DNA from: Streptomyces lasiicapitis
GTDB taxonomy: Bacteria > Actinomycetota > Actinomycetes > Streptomycetales > Streptomycetaceae
Assembly: GCF_014646335.1 (NCBI RefSeq)
Contig: NZ_BMNG01000015.1
Location: forward strand, 1 to 64,000
DNA: 64,000 nucleotides
Direction: 5' to 3'
The translations under genes were made by a program, and so were the position numbers. How positions within the stretch are numbered: position 1 is the stretch's first letter; every line of letters starts with the position of its first letter. The notes beneath the pieces are model-generated. The model ran no database searches and was not told where the DNA came from. It saw only the letters and a list, made by a program, of their open reading frames with translations. Of the stretch, positions 19,201-27,709 are shown piece after piece.

Positions 19201-22200
19201 CCCTCAACGCCCTGCGTGTTCAGTGTGCCGAGTAGGGGTGGGACGTCCGCGTGGTCCAGGTGGTCATCGGCGTTCTTGTAGTACAGCACCATCGATTGTG
19301 GATCCCGCACTGCGAAGGGGCGGTCCGTGTACACCGGACCGCCGGTTTCCAGTGCCTGCATGGACCTGAGCGCATTCGCACGGTCCCAGTGGAAGGTCAG
19401 TGGCGGACGGGAGGCCCACTCCGCTGCGGTGCCCCTCGCGCTCACATGGTGACCGCTGAAGACGAACCGCCCCCCTGTGCCCCCGTCGCCTGCATAGACG
19501 TCGATCAGCGCCGAGTCGCGGGTGATCCGTGGCACGAAGATGTAGGCGCCGATGTCAGGTAAAGCAGCAGCCTTCTCCGAGTACAGCGCGCCGGTGGACA
19601 GCCGCTTCGGCGACCACTTTCCGTCGCGGAACTCGCTGTAGTTGAGCTTGATCTCCCAGGAGAGCAGGCTCTGGGCGTCCCCTACTGCTTGGCCGCCCAC
19701 CGTGTTGAAGGAGTCGCTCGTTGATGCTGCGGCCGGCGGGTCTGTTTTGCGGTTGAACTGTGGAAAGAAGATCAGCAGCCGGCCCCGGAAGACGACCGGA
19801 ATGAGGTAGCAGCCATTCCGGTTCGCCTGCCCCCGGAGCACGTCGTAGCTGGGCACGTCAACCGGAACCCGCTGCCAGGGGTGCCAGTGGACTTTTGCCG
19901 TGTCCAGGACCCGGTAGTAGAACAGGTGGGGCGCGGACTGGGTGCGGGCGAAGATGTGTACCTTTTGCGTCGTGTCGTCGACGAAGAGGCCGGCCGGTTC
20001 GAGCCGGGCAATCTCGTCCAGCCCATCGATGTACGCCCGCAGTGCCGCTTCGATCGTGTCTTGGGTGATGTCTTTCTGCAGTAACTGTGCCTGCAGTGCG
20101 TCGTAGATTTCGGAGGTGTCGTCGCGTAGTTCGGCCCGCAGATAGCTCTCCGGGTTGACGGCAACTTTCCGGTTGGCCTCCCAGACGCGGTACTTCTGCA
20201 TCCATGCCCAGCGGCCTCGGTCCAGCACCGTCCCGTCGACTCCGTGGTCCCGCTCCAGGCCCAGCAGGCACCGCTGGATGTAGGACTGCACACTGGAGAT
20301 CGCCTGTTTGATCCGTGAGGTGTCCCGGCAGGTGCCCATCTCGACGTCGATGAGGAAGAACTCGAAGAGGCTGTCCGAGTCGGTCACGCCCCAGTCACGC
20401 AGTTCGGGTTGGATGACGAGGTAGTCGACCAGGGCGCGGCGCTGATGTGCGCGCAGTTCGTCGTACAGCGGTTCCACCGCCTTCTCCCAGTCCTCCTGGG
20501 TGAACCGGCCTCGGTAGGCGGCCTCGATGCTGCTGGCCAGTGCGTGTGCGGGCCAGAACCGCGAGCCCGGATCGGCCCACGAGAACAGCTGCGGCACCTC
20601 GGCCCGGGTGGCCTCCACGACCTCCAGGGCGCGGGCCATCCGGATCAGCGTGATCTCGTTGCAGAACGACGCGGGATCTTGGACGTTGAATCCGGCCGGC
20701 GCGAGCAGGGCCGAAACCGGGGCTGGATCCCAGCCCGTCGCTGTCACGATCCGGTCGGTCAGCTGCGCCGGGTCGGGCGCCGTGCCGGTGGCCCAGCGAA
20801 ACAGACCGGTCATGGCTTCGCCGTTGCTCGTGATCGTATTGCGCAGGTGGGTGTACGCGGCCAGCCGCCGCCAGCCATCGAGCCTGGGGCGATCGAAGTC
20901 CCAGCCGCCGAAGTCGCTTTGGTGCTGGTCGAGCCAGCTCGTCTCATCGCCGCCGAGGCCGTGGGCGTTCACCACAATGCCCGTGCGCCAGAGCTTGACG
21001 AGCACCTCGCTGACTCCGGCCGCCATGTGCTCGGCGAGCAGGGCCGATCCGGGAATGGCGGCGGTCGGGTGTCCGGCGGTCCGCCACTTCAGCTGAGCTA
21101 GCGGGATGTCGTGGGTGTCGAAGGGGATCAATGTGCCGGAGCGCAGGGAGATCGGCTGGCTCAGCCACACATTGGAGGGGTCCTGCTGCTGGGTGTCCAG
21201 TGGCAGAGCAGCACCACCGATCGACAGGGCGGCCGGCTCGGTGTCGAACCCTGCGGCCTCGAAGACGTAGTCGTCAGTGGCGGGCACCGTCAGGTATCCG
21301 TGGAACCCCGCTCCCGCCGACCCCGTGTTCTTCAGGGCCAGCAACGCGTCCATGGCTGATCGGCCGGCCGCGGTGGTGAGCACGGTGGAGAGCAGGACGT
21401 CGGTCACCGGCCCGTCGATCCCCGAAGCGCCGGAGACGGTGTCGACGATGAGCTTGTGCGCCAGGCGCTTGCGCAGTTCCGGAAGCAGCACCTGCAGGAA
21501 CGCCAGCCGCTTCAGCACCGCGGTTAAGGGCTCGGTGGCTGGCGGTTCGCCCGCGCCGGGTACCGGCCAGACGTCGCCGCCCAACAGGAGGTCGGCCAGC
21601 GCCTGCTGTGCTGCCTGATCCGCGGCCAGCGGCGCTATCACGGCGTCGAAGAACGTCTTTGGCTGAACCGCGAGCCGATTCAGGGCGGCACGCCATCCCG
21701 GGAGCGGGGAGAGCGCCTCCACCAGGGCGCGGTCGTTGTCGTCGAGGATCCCGGTCACCGAGAGGGTGCCGGATGGCGCGGGCTGTCCCGGCTGGGCGGC
21801 CGGTGATGTGTAGGTGACCCGTCCCGCCAGTGCTGGCGGGAGCTGGATGGCCAGGCCGGCGGGCGCATTGGTGGTCCAGGACCAGCTTCCCTGCAATAGG
21901 CCCTCGATCTGGTTCACGACCGGCTCGTCGAACAGCAAGCTGGCCTCGGTGCGGGCGCGCTCCAGCGTCGCGAGCGCCTCGTCGTCATCGCCCAGATCCG
22001 TGTGCTGCTGATCGATGGTGGTCAGTCCGTCGGCGAGCGTCTTGGTCAGGCGGAGCACCGTGATCACTGACGGTGCGAGCGGGCGCCGGATGTCATCGTG
22101 TGCGGTCAGAGCGAAATCGAGCTGTCGCAGCGACAGTCCGGCCTCGTCGGCGCGCTGCCAGTCCTCGAGGAAGGTCCAGGTCTTCTCGGCGCTCACGAAG

Positions 22201-25200
22201 GGATCACCGAACACCGCCCGGAGCCGGATGAGGTCTGGTGTCTTGAGCCTCAGCCAGCGGCCCAGCACGGCGTAGCGGAACAGCGCGGACAGTGTGTGGA
22301 CCGTGAGCTCGTCCGGCAGACCCAGTTCGGTGATCAGGGCGGTGGTGTCCTGCGCCCCTAGTCCGAGCGCGGCCTGGAGCCCGGCGAGGTGATCTGTGAT
22401 CGGTCCGGCCGCCGTCAGGAACTGGCCGTGGGCGTTCGGGCGGAAGACGTCATCGGTGCCCAACACGTTGTGGCGCAGGAAGACCCGCGTATAGAGCGAG
22501 TCGTCCCCTGCTGTGTCGATGTCATTCCAGAACGTCAGTACGCGGTCGAGGTCAAGGCCGGTCCGCTCCATGATGCGGTGCACGAAAGTGATCTCGTGCA
22601 GGAAGCCCGTACTGATCCGGGCCCGAGCAGGCAGCGGCGGGCATCCGGCTTCGTGCTTGCCGCAGTCTCCGGTCGCGCATTCGCAATCGTCCTCGAGCTC
22701 CCAGGCGAGGGAGTCGGTCTCGTCGCTGTTCTCGATTTCGTGCGGATCCTCCTGCGCCGGGTTGTCGCTGGTGCCCAGTCCGGCCAGCGCCTGGTCCGTT
22801 TCGGGCACCGTCCAGCCAAGTGCCCGCCACAGCCGGGCGAACCGCTGGATCCGTCCGTACTCCGCCTCGGTGACTGCGGACCCGTCCAGGTGGATCAGCC
22901 GCACCGGGTCCAAGTCGCAGGAGTCAGCCGGCGGCAGCCAGCGGATCCGTGTACCCGGCAACATCCCACCGGGTTCTCCCCAGCGGGGCGAGGGGGGCCG
23001 GACCAAGAAGCCGTTCTCGTCAGTCCCGCCGATCACGAGCCCCTCGGGGCTGAGGATCTGGATGCTGCTCAGCACTGCCCCGGCGGTAAGAGCCGCCTTG
23101 CCCTCCGGGTCCACGCCCCCGATGGGAGCGCCGTCGAGGTCGGTGATGGTGCCAGCATGGTCGAGGTGCCCGATCTTGCCCCAATCCTCCATGCCAATGG
23201 GTCCGTACAGGTCACCGGCGATCGGCAGGCGCGGGCGTTCGCCGGAGTCCAGGACAATCAGCCGGCCGAGCCGCTCGAACCAGCAGTGGACCCATGCGGT
23301 GATCTCCGCGCGGGTGAGCCTGTCCGCCTCCGTAGGCGGTCCGCACGCCTCGTCCTGGCTCAGCCGCCGCCAGAGCCCCGAAACCACACTCTGCTGGGAG
23401 ACCAGGAACTCGATGACCTTGGCGAACCGCCGCTTCGGATCGACGGTTCCGGTGTCGAGCAGGGTTTGCAGGAACCGGTAGCTCGCCTGGATCGCCAGCG
23501 TCAGCCTCAGCGCGGGCCCGCTCGGCATCACCGGGTTGACGAACCGGGTCCGCAGGATCTCGACGAGTTCGCCGTAGGTCAGGCCGGTCCGGGGCAGCAA
23601 CTGGTCCTTCACGAACGTGAGCCCCAGATGGCGGGTCTCGTCGGCATCCAGCATGTCGGCCGCGGACCCGTACCCGAAATACTCGTGCGTCGCACGGAAG
23701 CCGATCCGCCGTCGGTACTGCCGGGGACTGATCGTTGCGCCACTGCACAGCTCGAGATAGGCCCTAGGCGGAAACGCCTCACGGGTGAGGATGACGTACT
23801 GCTCCTGGGTAAGACCGAGGAACTCCGCATCCGCCGCGCGCTGCCGCAGCGCTGCCCAGAGCTCCCGCATCCTCGGAAGGTCGTCCGGGTCCGCCTTCTT
23901 CGTGTCTTTGGCCGGCGGTCCGCTGCGGAACCGGTCGAGCACGTCGAACCGCGTGGTCTGCATCGCACGCAACCAGATCCGCATCCGGTCGATCGGCTGG
24001 TGATAGGGCAGACCGATCGGGTAGACCGCGCTTTTCAGGATGCAGTAGGCCTCCTGGCTGATGTGCTGCGGCTGCGCCTGCAGTTCACCGCTGGTCTCGG
24101 TGCGCACGTTGAAGGTTTCGAGCGTGACCTGCTTGGGGTCGTGCGTGTCCTGAGCGTATTCGCCGAGATGGACGACGAAACTCTCCATGATCTCGTTGAC
24201 CAGGTCGATGTACGGCAGCACCACATTGGTGTTCTCACAGGTGAGTTCTAGGCAGCCCAGATCCGGCCGACGCCGCAGCAGCTTCTCCAGCGGTGTCCCC
24301 GCGATCCCCGGCACGGCCGGCTGGTCCGGGTCCAGGTTGTTGTTCCGCAGATACTGCAGCAACTCCACAAAATAGGCGGCCGGACTGTAGACCGACAGGC
24401 AGTCGTCGCACGCGCAGAAGTCCAGATCGCCGAACAGGCCCTGAACGTCGAGGGTGGCCCCGGTGGTGTCGGCTGCTGTCTGCACCCGCTCGAGCCGCTC
24501 GCGCTGAGAGAGCGTGCCGTCGGCCAGCTGCATCCCGGAGCCGGTGATCTGCTGGCGCATCGCCGCGAGCGCGTCCTCGTTGCGGATCTGCACCCGAACC
24601 GCGTTCTCGTGCGTCACAACGGCCGTCGCCGGATCCAGCTGGCCCCGCACCCGGCGGAGGAACTGGTCGCGCGGCGTCATCGCCACGGCCATGGCTGACC
24701 GGTTGCCAGTGCGGATCACCGCAGCTACGGCTTCCGGCGTGGGACTGATCGCCTGCACGCGTTGCAGAGTCTTGAGCCCTTCGATCACGCCCGCCCGCTG
24801 GTCCTCCGAGACACCGTCCAGGGCATCCGGGGCCTGGAGGGCGGAGGTGAGTGAGTTCTGCCGCAGATCGAACCCGGCGCCCAGATTGTCGAGCACCCGC
24901 ACCACTCCGGCCTGCTCAGCGGCATCACCCACGGAGATCTCGTCGTCCTGCACCATCCGCTGCAGGACCGCGGTGGGCTCGCGCCGGAACAGTCCGGTGC
25001 GAAGCTGCTGGGCGAACGCCCTACGGCGTTCCTGTGGCGTGTCGCCGGGCAGAGCAGTTGGCGGCCTGGAGCTACCGAGCGCTGCCACTAGGTCGTCGAG
25101 TCCGTTCTGCAGGGCGATCGTTCGGAAGCTGGGCACGGTCCCCGGAGCCGCCAGCGCTGCCTCCAGCGGCCGATGGGCGCCGCTCCAGGCGACAAACTCT

Positions 25201-25274
25201 TCGGCGGCAGCGACCTCGTCGGGCTTGGTGTCGTCTGGGGCCAGCCGACGGATGGCAGCATCACGAGCATCCAT
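16206..25274 (-). CDS. Tc toxin TcA-like pore-forming subunit
   Basis: A 3022-residue protein, longer than the usual roughly 2300-2600. The N-terminal region ends in a VRP1-like segment with a FCACDDCLSVYSPAAYFVEL motif near residue 287. A beta-rich, PA14-like stretch lies near 1320-1420 (GFHGYLTVPATDDYVFEAAG). The conserved ABC-toxin/neuraminidase-like region lies near 1600-1850 (SRIKQAISSVQSYIQRCLLG, WMQKYRVWEANRKV). A long helical part includes LYTWMEGQLSGLHYQAYTLA near 2625, and the C-terminus is the TcB-binding region (about 2690-3010). TcA subunits form pentameric channels that bind host cells and inject the toxin held by TcB-TcC. Its ATG overlaps the upstream small ORF and its TGA overlaps the TcB-TcC start, so the genes form one operon. 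Confidence 0.9.
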   Translation of the reverse strand: MDARDAAIRRLAPDDTKPDEVAAAEEFVAWSGAHRPLEAALAAPGTVPSFRTIALQNGLDDLVAALGSSRPPTALPGDTPQERRRAFAQQLRTGLFRREPTAVLQRMVQDDEISVGDAAEQAGVVRVLDNLGAGFDLRQNSLTSALQAPDALDGVSEDQRAGVIEGLKTLQRVQAISPTPEAVAAVIRTGNRSAMAVAMTPRDQFLRRVRGQLDPATAVVTHENAVRVQIRNEDALAAMRQQITGSGMQLADGTLSQRERLERVQTAADTTGATLDVQGLFGDLDFCACDDCLSVYSPAAYFVELLQYLRNNNLDPDQPAVPGIAGTPLEKLLRRRPDLGCLELTCENTNVVLPYIDLVNEIMESFVVHLGEYAQDTHDPKQVTLETFNVRTETSGELQAQPQHISQEAYCILKSAVYPIGLPYHQPIDRMRIWLRAMQTTRFDVLDRFRSGPPAKDTKKADPDDLPRMRELWAALRQRAADAEFLGLTQEQYVILTREAFPPRAYLELCSGATISPRQYRRRIGFRATHEYFGYGSAADMLDADETRHLGLTFVKDQLLPRTGLTYGELVEILRTRFVNPVMPSGPALRLTLAIQASYRFLQTLLDTGTVDPKRRFAKVIEFLVSQQSVVSGLWRRLSQDEACGPPTEADRLTRAEITAWVHCWFERLGRLIVLDSGERPRLPIAGDLYGPIGMEDWGKIGHLDHAGTITDLDGAPIGGVDPEGKAALTAGAVLSSIQILSPEGLVIGGTDENGFLVRPPSPRWGEPGGMLPGTRIRWLPPADSCDLDPVRLIHLDGSAVTEAEYGRIQRFARLWRALGWTVPETDQALAGLGTSDNPAQEDPHEIENSDETDSLAWELEDDCECATGDCGKHEAGCPPLPARARISTGFLHEITFVHRIMERTGLDLDRVLTFWNDIDTAGDDSLYTRVFLRHNVLGTDDVFRPNAHGQFLTAAGPITDHLAGLQAALGLGAQDTTALITELGLPDELTVHTLSALFRYAVLGRWLRLKTPDLIRLRAVFGDPFVSAEKTWTFLEDWQRADEAGLSLRQLDFALTAHDDIRRPLAPSVITVLRLTKTLADGLTTIDQQHTDLGDDDEALATLERARTEASLLFDEPVVNQIEGLLQGSWSWTTNAPAGLAIQLPPALAGRVTYTSPAAQPGQPAPSGTLSVTGILDDNDRALVEALSPLPGWRAALNRLAVQPKTFFDAVIAPLAADQAAQQALADLLLGGDVWPVPGAGEPPATEPLTAVLKRLAFLQVLLPELRKRLAHKLIVDTVSGASGIDGPVTDVLLSTVLTTAAGRSAMDALLALKNTGSAGAGFHGYLTVPATDDYVFEAAGFDTEPAALSIGGAALPLDTQQQDPSNVWLSQPISLRSGTLIPFDTHDIPLAQLKWRTAGHPTAAIPGSALLAEHMAAGVSEVLVKLWRTGIVVNAHGLGGDETSWLDQHQSDFGGWDFDRPRLDGWRRLAAYTHLRNTITSNGEAMTGLFRWATGTAPDPAQLTDRIVTATGWDPAPVSALLAPAGFNVQDPASFCNEITLIRMARALEVVEATRAEVPQLFSWADPGSRFWPAHALASSIEAAYRGRFTQEDWEKAVEPLYDELRAHQRRALVDYLVIQPELRDWGVTDSDSLFEFFLIDVEMGTCRDTSRIKQAISSVQSYIQRCLLGLERDHGVDGTVLDRGRWAWMQKYRVWEANRKVAVNPESYLRAELRDDTSEIYDALQAQLLQKDITQDTIEAALRAYIDGLDEIARLEPAGLFVDDTTQKVHIFARTQSAPHLFYYRVLDTAKVHWHPWQRVPVDVPSYDVLRGQANRNGCYLIPVVFRGRLLIFFPQFNRKTDPPAAASTSDSFNTVGGQAVGDAQSLLSWEIKLNYSEFRDGKWSPKRLSTGALYSEKAAALPDIGAYIFVPRITRDSALIDVYAGDGGTGGRFVFSGHHVSARGTAAEWASRPPLTFHWDRANALRSMQALETGGPVYTDRPFAVRDPQSMVLYYKNADDHLDHADVPPLLGTLNTQGVEGLFRYYLQAAPFDERYGQYGQNAVSLFHELRSPVSLYTWELGFHALMLLAQRLLTARQFDDALSVMHWIVSPMAKGTEQDPVWRFLPLRLTEIDRDAQDLFLRLQPNTPDQDLSEWRDNPFNPHVVARGRISAYKRWAAMQYVRIWIEYGDYYFRQNTLETIPMAIQCYVMASHLYGPAGQKIPKRGKTEPATYRSLLDRWDAFSNALVDLELAFPFTNQPDLPDPKDLPEGQPVTEPQPANLFGSASSLYFCIPANPEIQALRTTIDDRLAKIRACQDINGVYSPLPLFEAPLDPNLLVAAAAAGLSISSVLNDLDTPIPDYRFVYLIQKALESCSELKSLGAAFIAAKEKGDGEALQHLRTVHEHAINGLVMEVRTQQLEEATKARDTLAASRGAAVYRLTHQLNLLGEDLSKLPSETTDYAELPDLIEAPVDVGGLKVNALEKLELDKAAEARDWQTVIGHIEALASVFHAIPNFALEAAPIGVGAGIKWGGANLGNGTQAIARELQVAANSTSFESTNAGRKAALQRQLQERVQQANIAGHEITNIDKQMVAQDIRIDIASKEITNQQAAIDNSQAVLDFLESKYSGPALYTWMEGQLSGLHYQAYTLAYELAKKAEKLFRFERAYTGPGFIQFGYWDPARDGLLAGEKLWQGLKQLESAYQNSRGHDFEITKSISLRQLDPAALMTLRETGVCEFSLPEVLFDMDYCGHYQRRIKTVGLSIPCTIGPHTGLNATVRLLKHQYRATPEARNAGDYPQSTDEDDPRFATTNIPLTAAAFSSAESESGAFDLNLNSERFLFGEGAGVISSWRLELPRNFRQFDYRSITDVTMRLRYTSRDGGDALRTAAEGALLDWGKDVEDLSQTEGLFTAFDVINEFADAWYAGMHPPAAATERVVELPDITRTLPFYTQGRDPEEVVASDIYLFVEGDLTPDQVTAVQGGVDVSFTAGAPAGDALAVFAAHDVGAPVTSLKLNIADLTASISQVWVVERFTLR

Positions 25275-25686
25275 GTGCAGTCCCCGTTCGGCTCTTCCCG
25301 GTCGGTTGAAGCAGGCCTGGACTGACCAGGAACAGCGCTTCGATCGTGGTGTCGCGAAGCACGTCGGCCAACGCGGCCGAGGCCCGGAACGAAGCGTTGA
25401 GCGTCAGTTGATCCCTGTCCGTGTCGGCGGGCGGTAGCTCCCTGGTCTGCGGGAAGGTCTTCGGCCGTGGGACTCCTACCGACAGGGACCATTCCGCTAT
25501 GTCTGCTTTCAGACGGGCCTCGATATCTACAGCACTGGTGAGTCCGCCATGGGCAGTTGGTGTCCAGCCAGGGTGGTACGCCACGGCGCCAGGACCGTGG
25601 ACCGTGAGGGAGGGAGTGCGCTCCAGGCCGGTCTCGCAGCCGGTCTGCGGTGACCGGGCACGCATGATCAATCTGTTCACAGCCAT
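25261..25686 (-). CDS. small ORF leading the Tc toxin operon
   Basis: A 141-residue frame starting at the ATG at 25686 (MAVNRLIMRARSP) behind a GGGGGAGGGC-type ribosome binding site; an in-frame ATG farther up is possible. Its last 14 bases overlap the start of the TcA gene, which suggests coupled translation. The middle (SAVDIEARLKADIAEWSLSV and LTLNASFRASAALADVLRDT) looks like folded protein, but no family was recognised. It has no signal peptide or membrane segment. Being first in the operon it could be a chaperone, a secretion aid or a regulator; nothing in the sequence decides between these. Confidence 0.5.
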   Translation of the reverse strand: MAVNRLIMRARSPQTGCETGLERTPSLTVHGPGAVAYHPGWTPTAHGGLTSAVDIEARLKADIAEWSLSVGVPRPKTFPQTRELPPADTDRDQLTLNASFRASAALADVLRDTTIEALFLVSPGLLQPTGKSRTGTAHGCS

Positions 25687-26055
25687 ACCGCGCCCTCCCC
25701 CCATGACGGCCACGTCGAGTTCCTACGTTCCCGCAGTGTGGCCGGGAGCCGGAGCCAGGACAATGCGACGTTCGGCGTATGCGCGGGCAGATCAATTTTC
25801 GCCTACACCTGAGGGCGAATCGCTCGAGACTACCTGGTGCAAACGCAGCGCCTGCGCCCCACTGGCGCCACATGTTTTTGCATCCTTGTGAACAATCAGA
25901 GGTCCAGGCGCACGCTCGCCTACGCTTTCACTAGCCATGGGAGCCGAGTGTGGTCGTTGAGATCGGTCCGTGTTCCCTTCCAAGCAAGGCACACTCCGAG
26001 GTTTCCGGCTGCCCGACCATTGACCACGCTGAGCTGTCGCAGCACAGTGTCCAGC
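25687..26055. promoter_or_regulatory. divergent promoter region of the Tc operon
   Basis: This 369-base gap separates the leftward toxin operon from a rightward membrane-protein gene, so promoters for both should be here. The DNA is less GC-rich than its surroundings, but no clear -35/-10 pair, operator or riboswitch was recognised. Confidence 0.4.
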
Positions 26056-27084
26056 ATGGACCGATCAGCGGGGCCCTTCTGGCCCGGCAGCGCGCGCTCG
26101 GCACTACTCGCAGTGCCGGTGGTACTGATCGGCTTGCTGATACTGCTCGGCGTGATGCGCGCGAGTATGGACTGGCCGAGCGAAAGAAATGAGGGGAAGA
26201 TCCTGATCGGGATCTTCTTACTTGCGATTCTGCCGGTATTGCTTGTTCTCTTCGGAAGCCTGGCCGATGGCGGAGAGGTTGAGGCATTCGGTATTCGCGT
26301 CCAGTTCCCGGCTGCGGAGCGTCAGGCTCGAGAAATCGCAGTCTCACCACGCATGGGCCTTGCTCCCGGAGTTCCATTGAACGACAGCAGTACCGCAGCG
26401 ATCCTGGACACTCTGCAAGAAGCGGCACGAAGCGACGTGGCGGTTGTTGACCTGGAGGACGGTAGGGCATGGTGGGAGACAAGGCTCTTGGTGCTCTGTG
26501 CCGGCGCCGTGCGGCTTGAACGACCCAAGGCGATAGTCTTCTTGGCGACCGTCGGCGATTCCGGTGCGGGCACTTTTCAGGGTTGGGCTACGCCGGCTGC
26601 ACTTCTGGACCGATTGCTTTCCCGCCCGGCTCTGCGCAGGTCGTACGAGCGGGCCCTGGCTGTGAGTCGTCAATGGGACCAAGCCATAGCTGGCACTGAA
26701 GGCGGCATTCCCACCCTCCCCTTCGCCTCTCCGGCCGCCATTGGATACGCGCATTTCTTCTTCCCCGGTCCGGGCGGGGAGCGAAACCCGTTTGCCTCCG
26801 AGCAGGTCCTGGCTGTCGAAGTCGGAAATCTGGAGAGCAGGCGAGAGCACGGCGTCCTCACCACCACACGCCTCAAGGAACTATTCCAACCTGTGCTACG
26901 ACGCGAAGCCGCTGTCGTTGACGCGCGTCCGAACAGCCCCGAGTCCTGGCAGCAGAAAACACTGGACACGGACGAGCAGTTCATTCCGCTCGTGCATAAA
27001 AGGGGGTGCTACGAGTGCCTTCTCTCCAGGGAGCAAGCCCTGAATGAAATACTGCGAGCTCTCACCACGGTCGAGACGAACTGA
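26056..27084 (+). CDS. membrane-anchored protein of unknown function
   Basis: A 342-residue protein from the ATG at 26056 (MDRSAGPFWPG); an in-frame GTG at 26047 is an alternative. Two hydrophobic segments lie at about 13-32 (ALLAVPVVLIGLLILLGVM) and 48-68 (ILIGIFLLAILPVLLVLFGS), followed by a soluble domain of about 270 residues. Features include DVAVVDLEDGRAWWETRLLV and KAIVFLATVGDSGAG. No catalytic motif or family was recognised. Codon use is less GC-biased than that of nearby genes. It is cargo of the element and is divergent from the toxin operon; a role in toxin release, immunity or sensing is speculation. Confidence 0.6.
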   Translation: MDRSAGPFWPGSARSALLAVPVVLIGLLILLGVMRASMDWPSERNEGKILIGIFLLAILPVLLVLFGSLADGGEVEAFGIRVQFPAAERQAREIAVSPRMGLAPGVPLNDSSTAAILDTLQEAARSDVAVVDLEDGRAWWETRLLVLCAGAVRLERPKAIVFLATVGDSGAGTFQGWATPAALLDRLLSRPALRRSYERALAVSRQWDQAIAGTEGGIPTLPFASPAAIGYAHFFFPGPGGERNPFASEQVLAVEVGNLESRREHGVLTTTRLKELFQPVLRREAAVVDARPNSPESWQQKTLDTDEQFIPLVHKRGCYECLLSREQALNEILRALTTVETN

Positions 27085-27148
27085 CCGAGCTATTACAGCG
27101 TGACCATTTACCAAGTGGCCGTCGAGAGTTCCTGTGCATAATCGAAGG

Positions 27149-27709
27149 TCACCGGTTCTCGGCCCGAATCATGTGACGCAGACTTTCCCGGGCGCCCACG
27201 AGATCGTCCTGGGTCTCGCTAAGCTGCTCGTTCAGTTGCTTGACCTGAGTCAGGGCGTTGTCACGCTCAACCTGCAGACGCTGGTTCTCCGCGGTGAGCT
27301 CATCGACGCGGGTGCCGAGGTCGGCGGCGCCGAACTGGTCGAGCTGCTGGCCGAGGTGGCGGCGGACGGCGCCCTTGAGCCGTTCGACTTCTTCGCGCAG
27401 GCGTCGGTTGTCATCCCGGAGGAGCTGCTTCTCCAGCTTCCATCCCGCCGGCTCCCTGGCGCCCGCGCGGGCACTCCCGGCTGCGGCGCGTCCCTGACGG
27501 TGCCGGGCGGCCTCGATGTGCTCGCGCATGCCGTCGGCGTAGACGAGCCAGTGCGAGACATTCGCGGCGCGAGCGACCCCGGTGAAGGTGACCGGTTCGC
27601 CGTCTGCGATCAGCTGGTCGACAACAGACAGAACACGGGCACGTTTGTCGCGTGAGTCCTTCTGCCGCGCCTCGCGCAGCACCTGGGCGGGGGTGCGGGG
27701 TTCACTCAT
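27149..27709 (-). CDS. DUF6262-type TnpC-like coiled-coil protein
   Basis: A 186-residue protein from MSEPRTPAQVLREARQKDS. The N-terminal 60 residues fit a helix-turn-helix (VTFTGVARAANVSHWLVYAD); the C-terminal two thirds is a long coiled coil (LRDDNRRLREEVERLKGAVR, LTAENQRLQVERDNALTQVK). This matches DUF6262, the accessory third gene of Tn554-type elements (TnpC), which influences efficiency and orientation of transposition in Tn554. Its ATG overlaps the stop of the larger recombinase gene by 8 bases (ATGAGTGA), so it is the last gene of a coupled trio. Confidence 0.8.
   Translation of the reverse strand: MSEPRTPAQVLREARQKDSRDKRARVLSVVDQLIADGEPVTFTGVARAANVSHWLVYADGMREHIEAARHRQGRAAAGSARAGAREPAGWKLEKQLLRDDNRRLREEVERLKGAVRRHLGQQLDQFGAADLGTRVDELTAENQRLQVERDNALTQVKQLNEQLSETQDDLVGARESLRHMIRAENR

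Noticed and set aside
22389..24251. A 620-codon plus-strand frame opposite the TcA gene
   Set aside because: A shadow of the TcA reading frame with no recognisable features; the same holds for the frames at 16305-17927 and 9934-11550.
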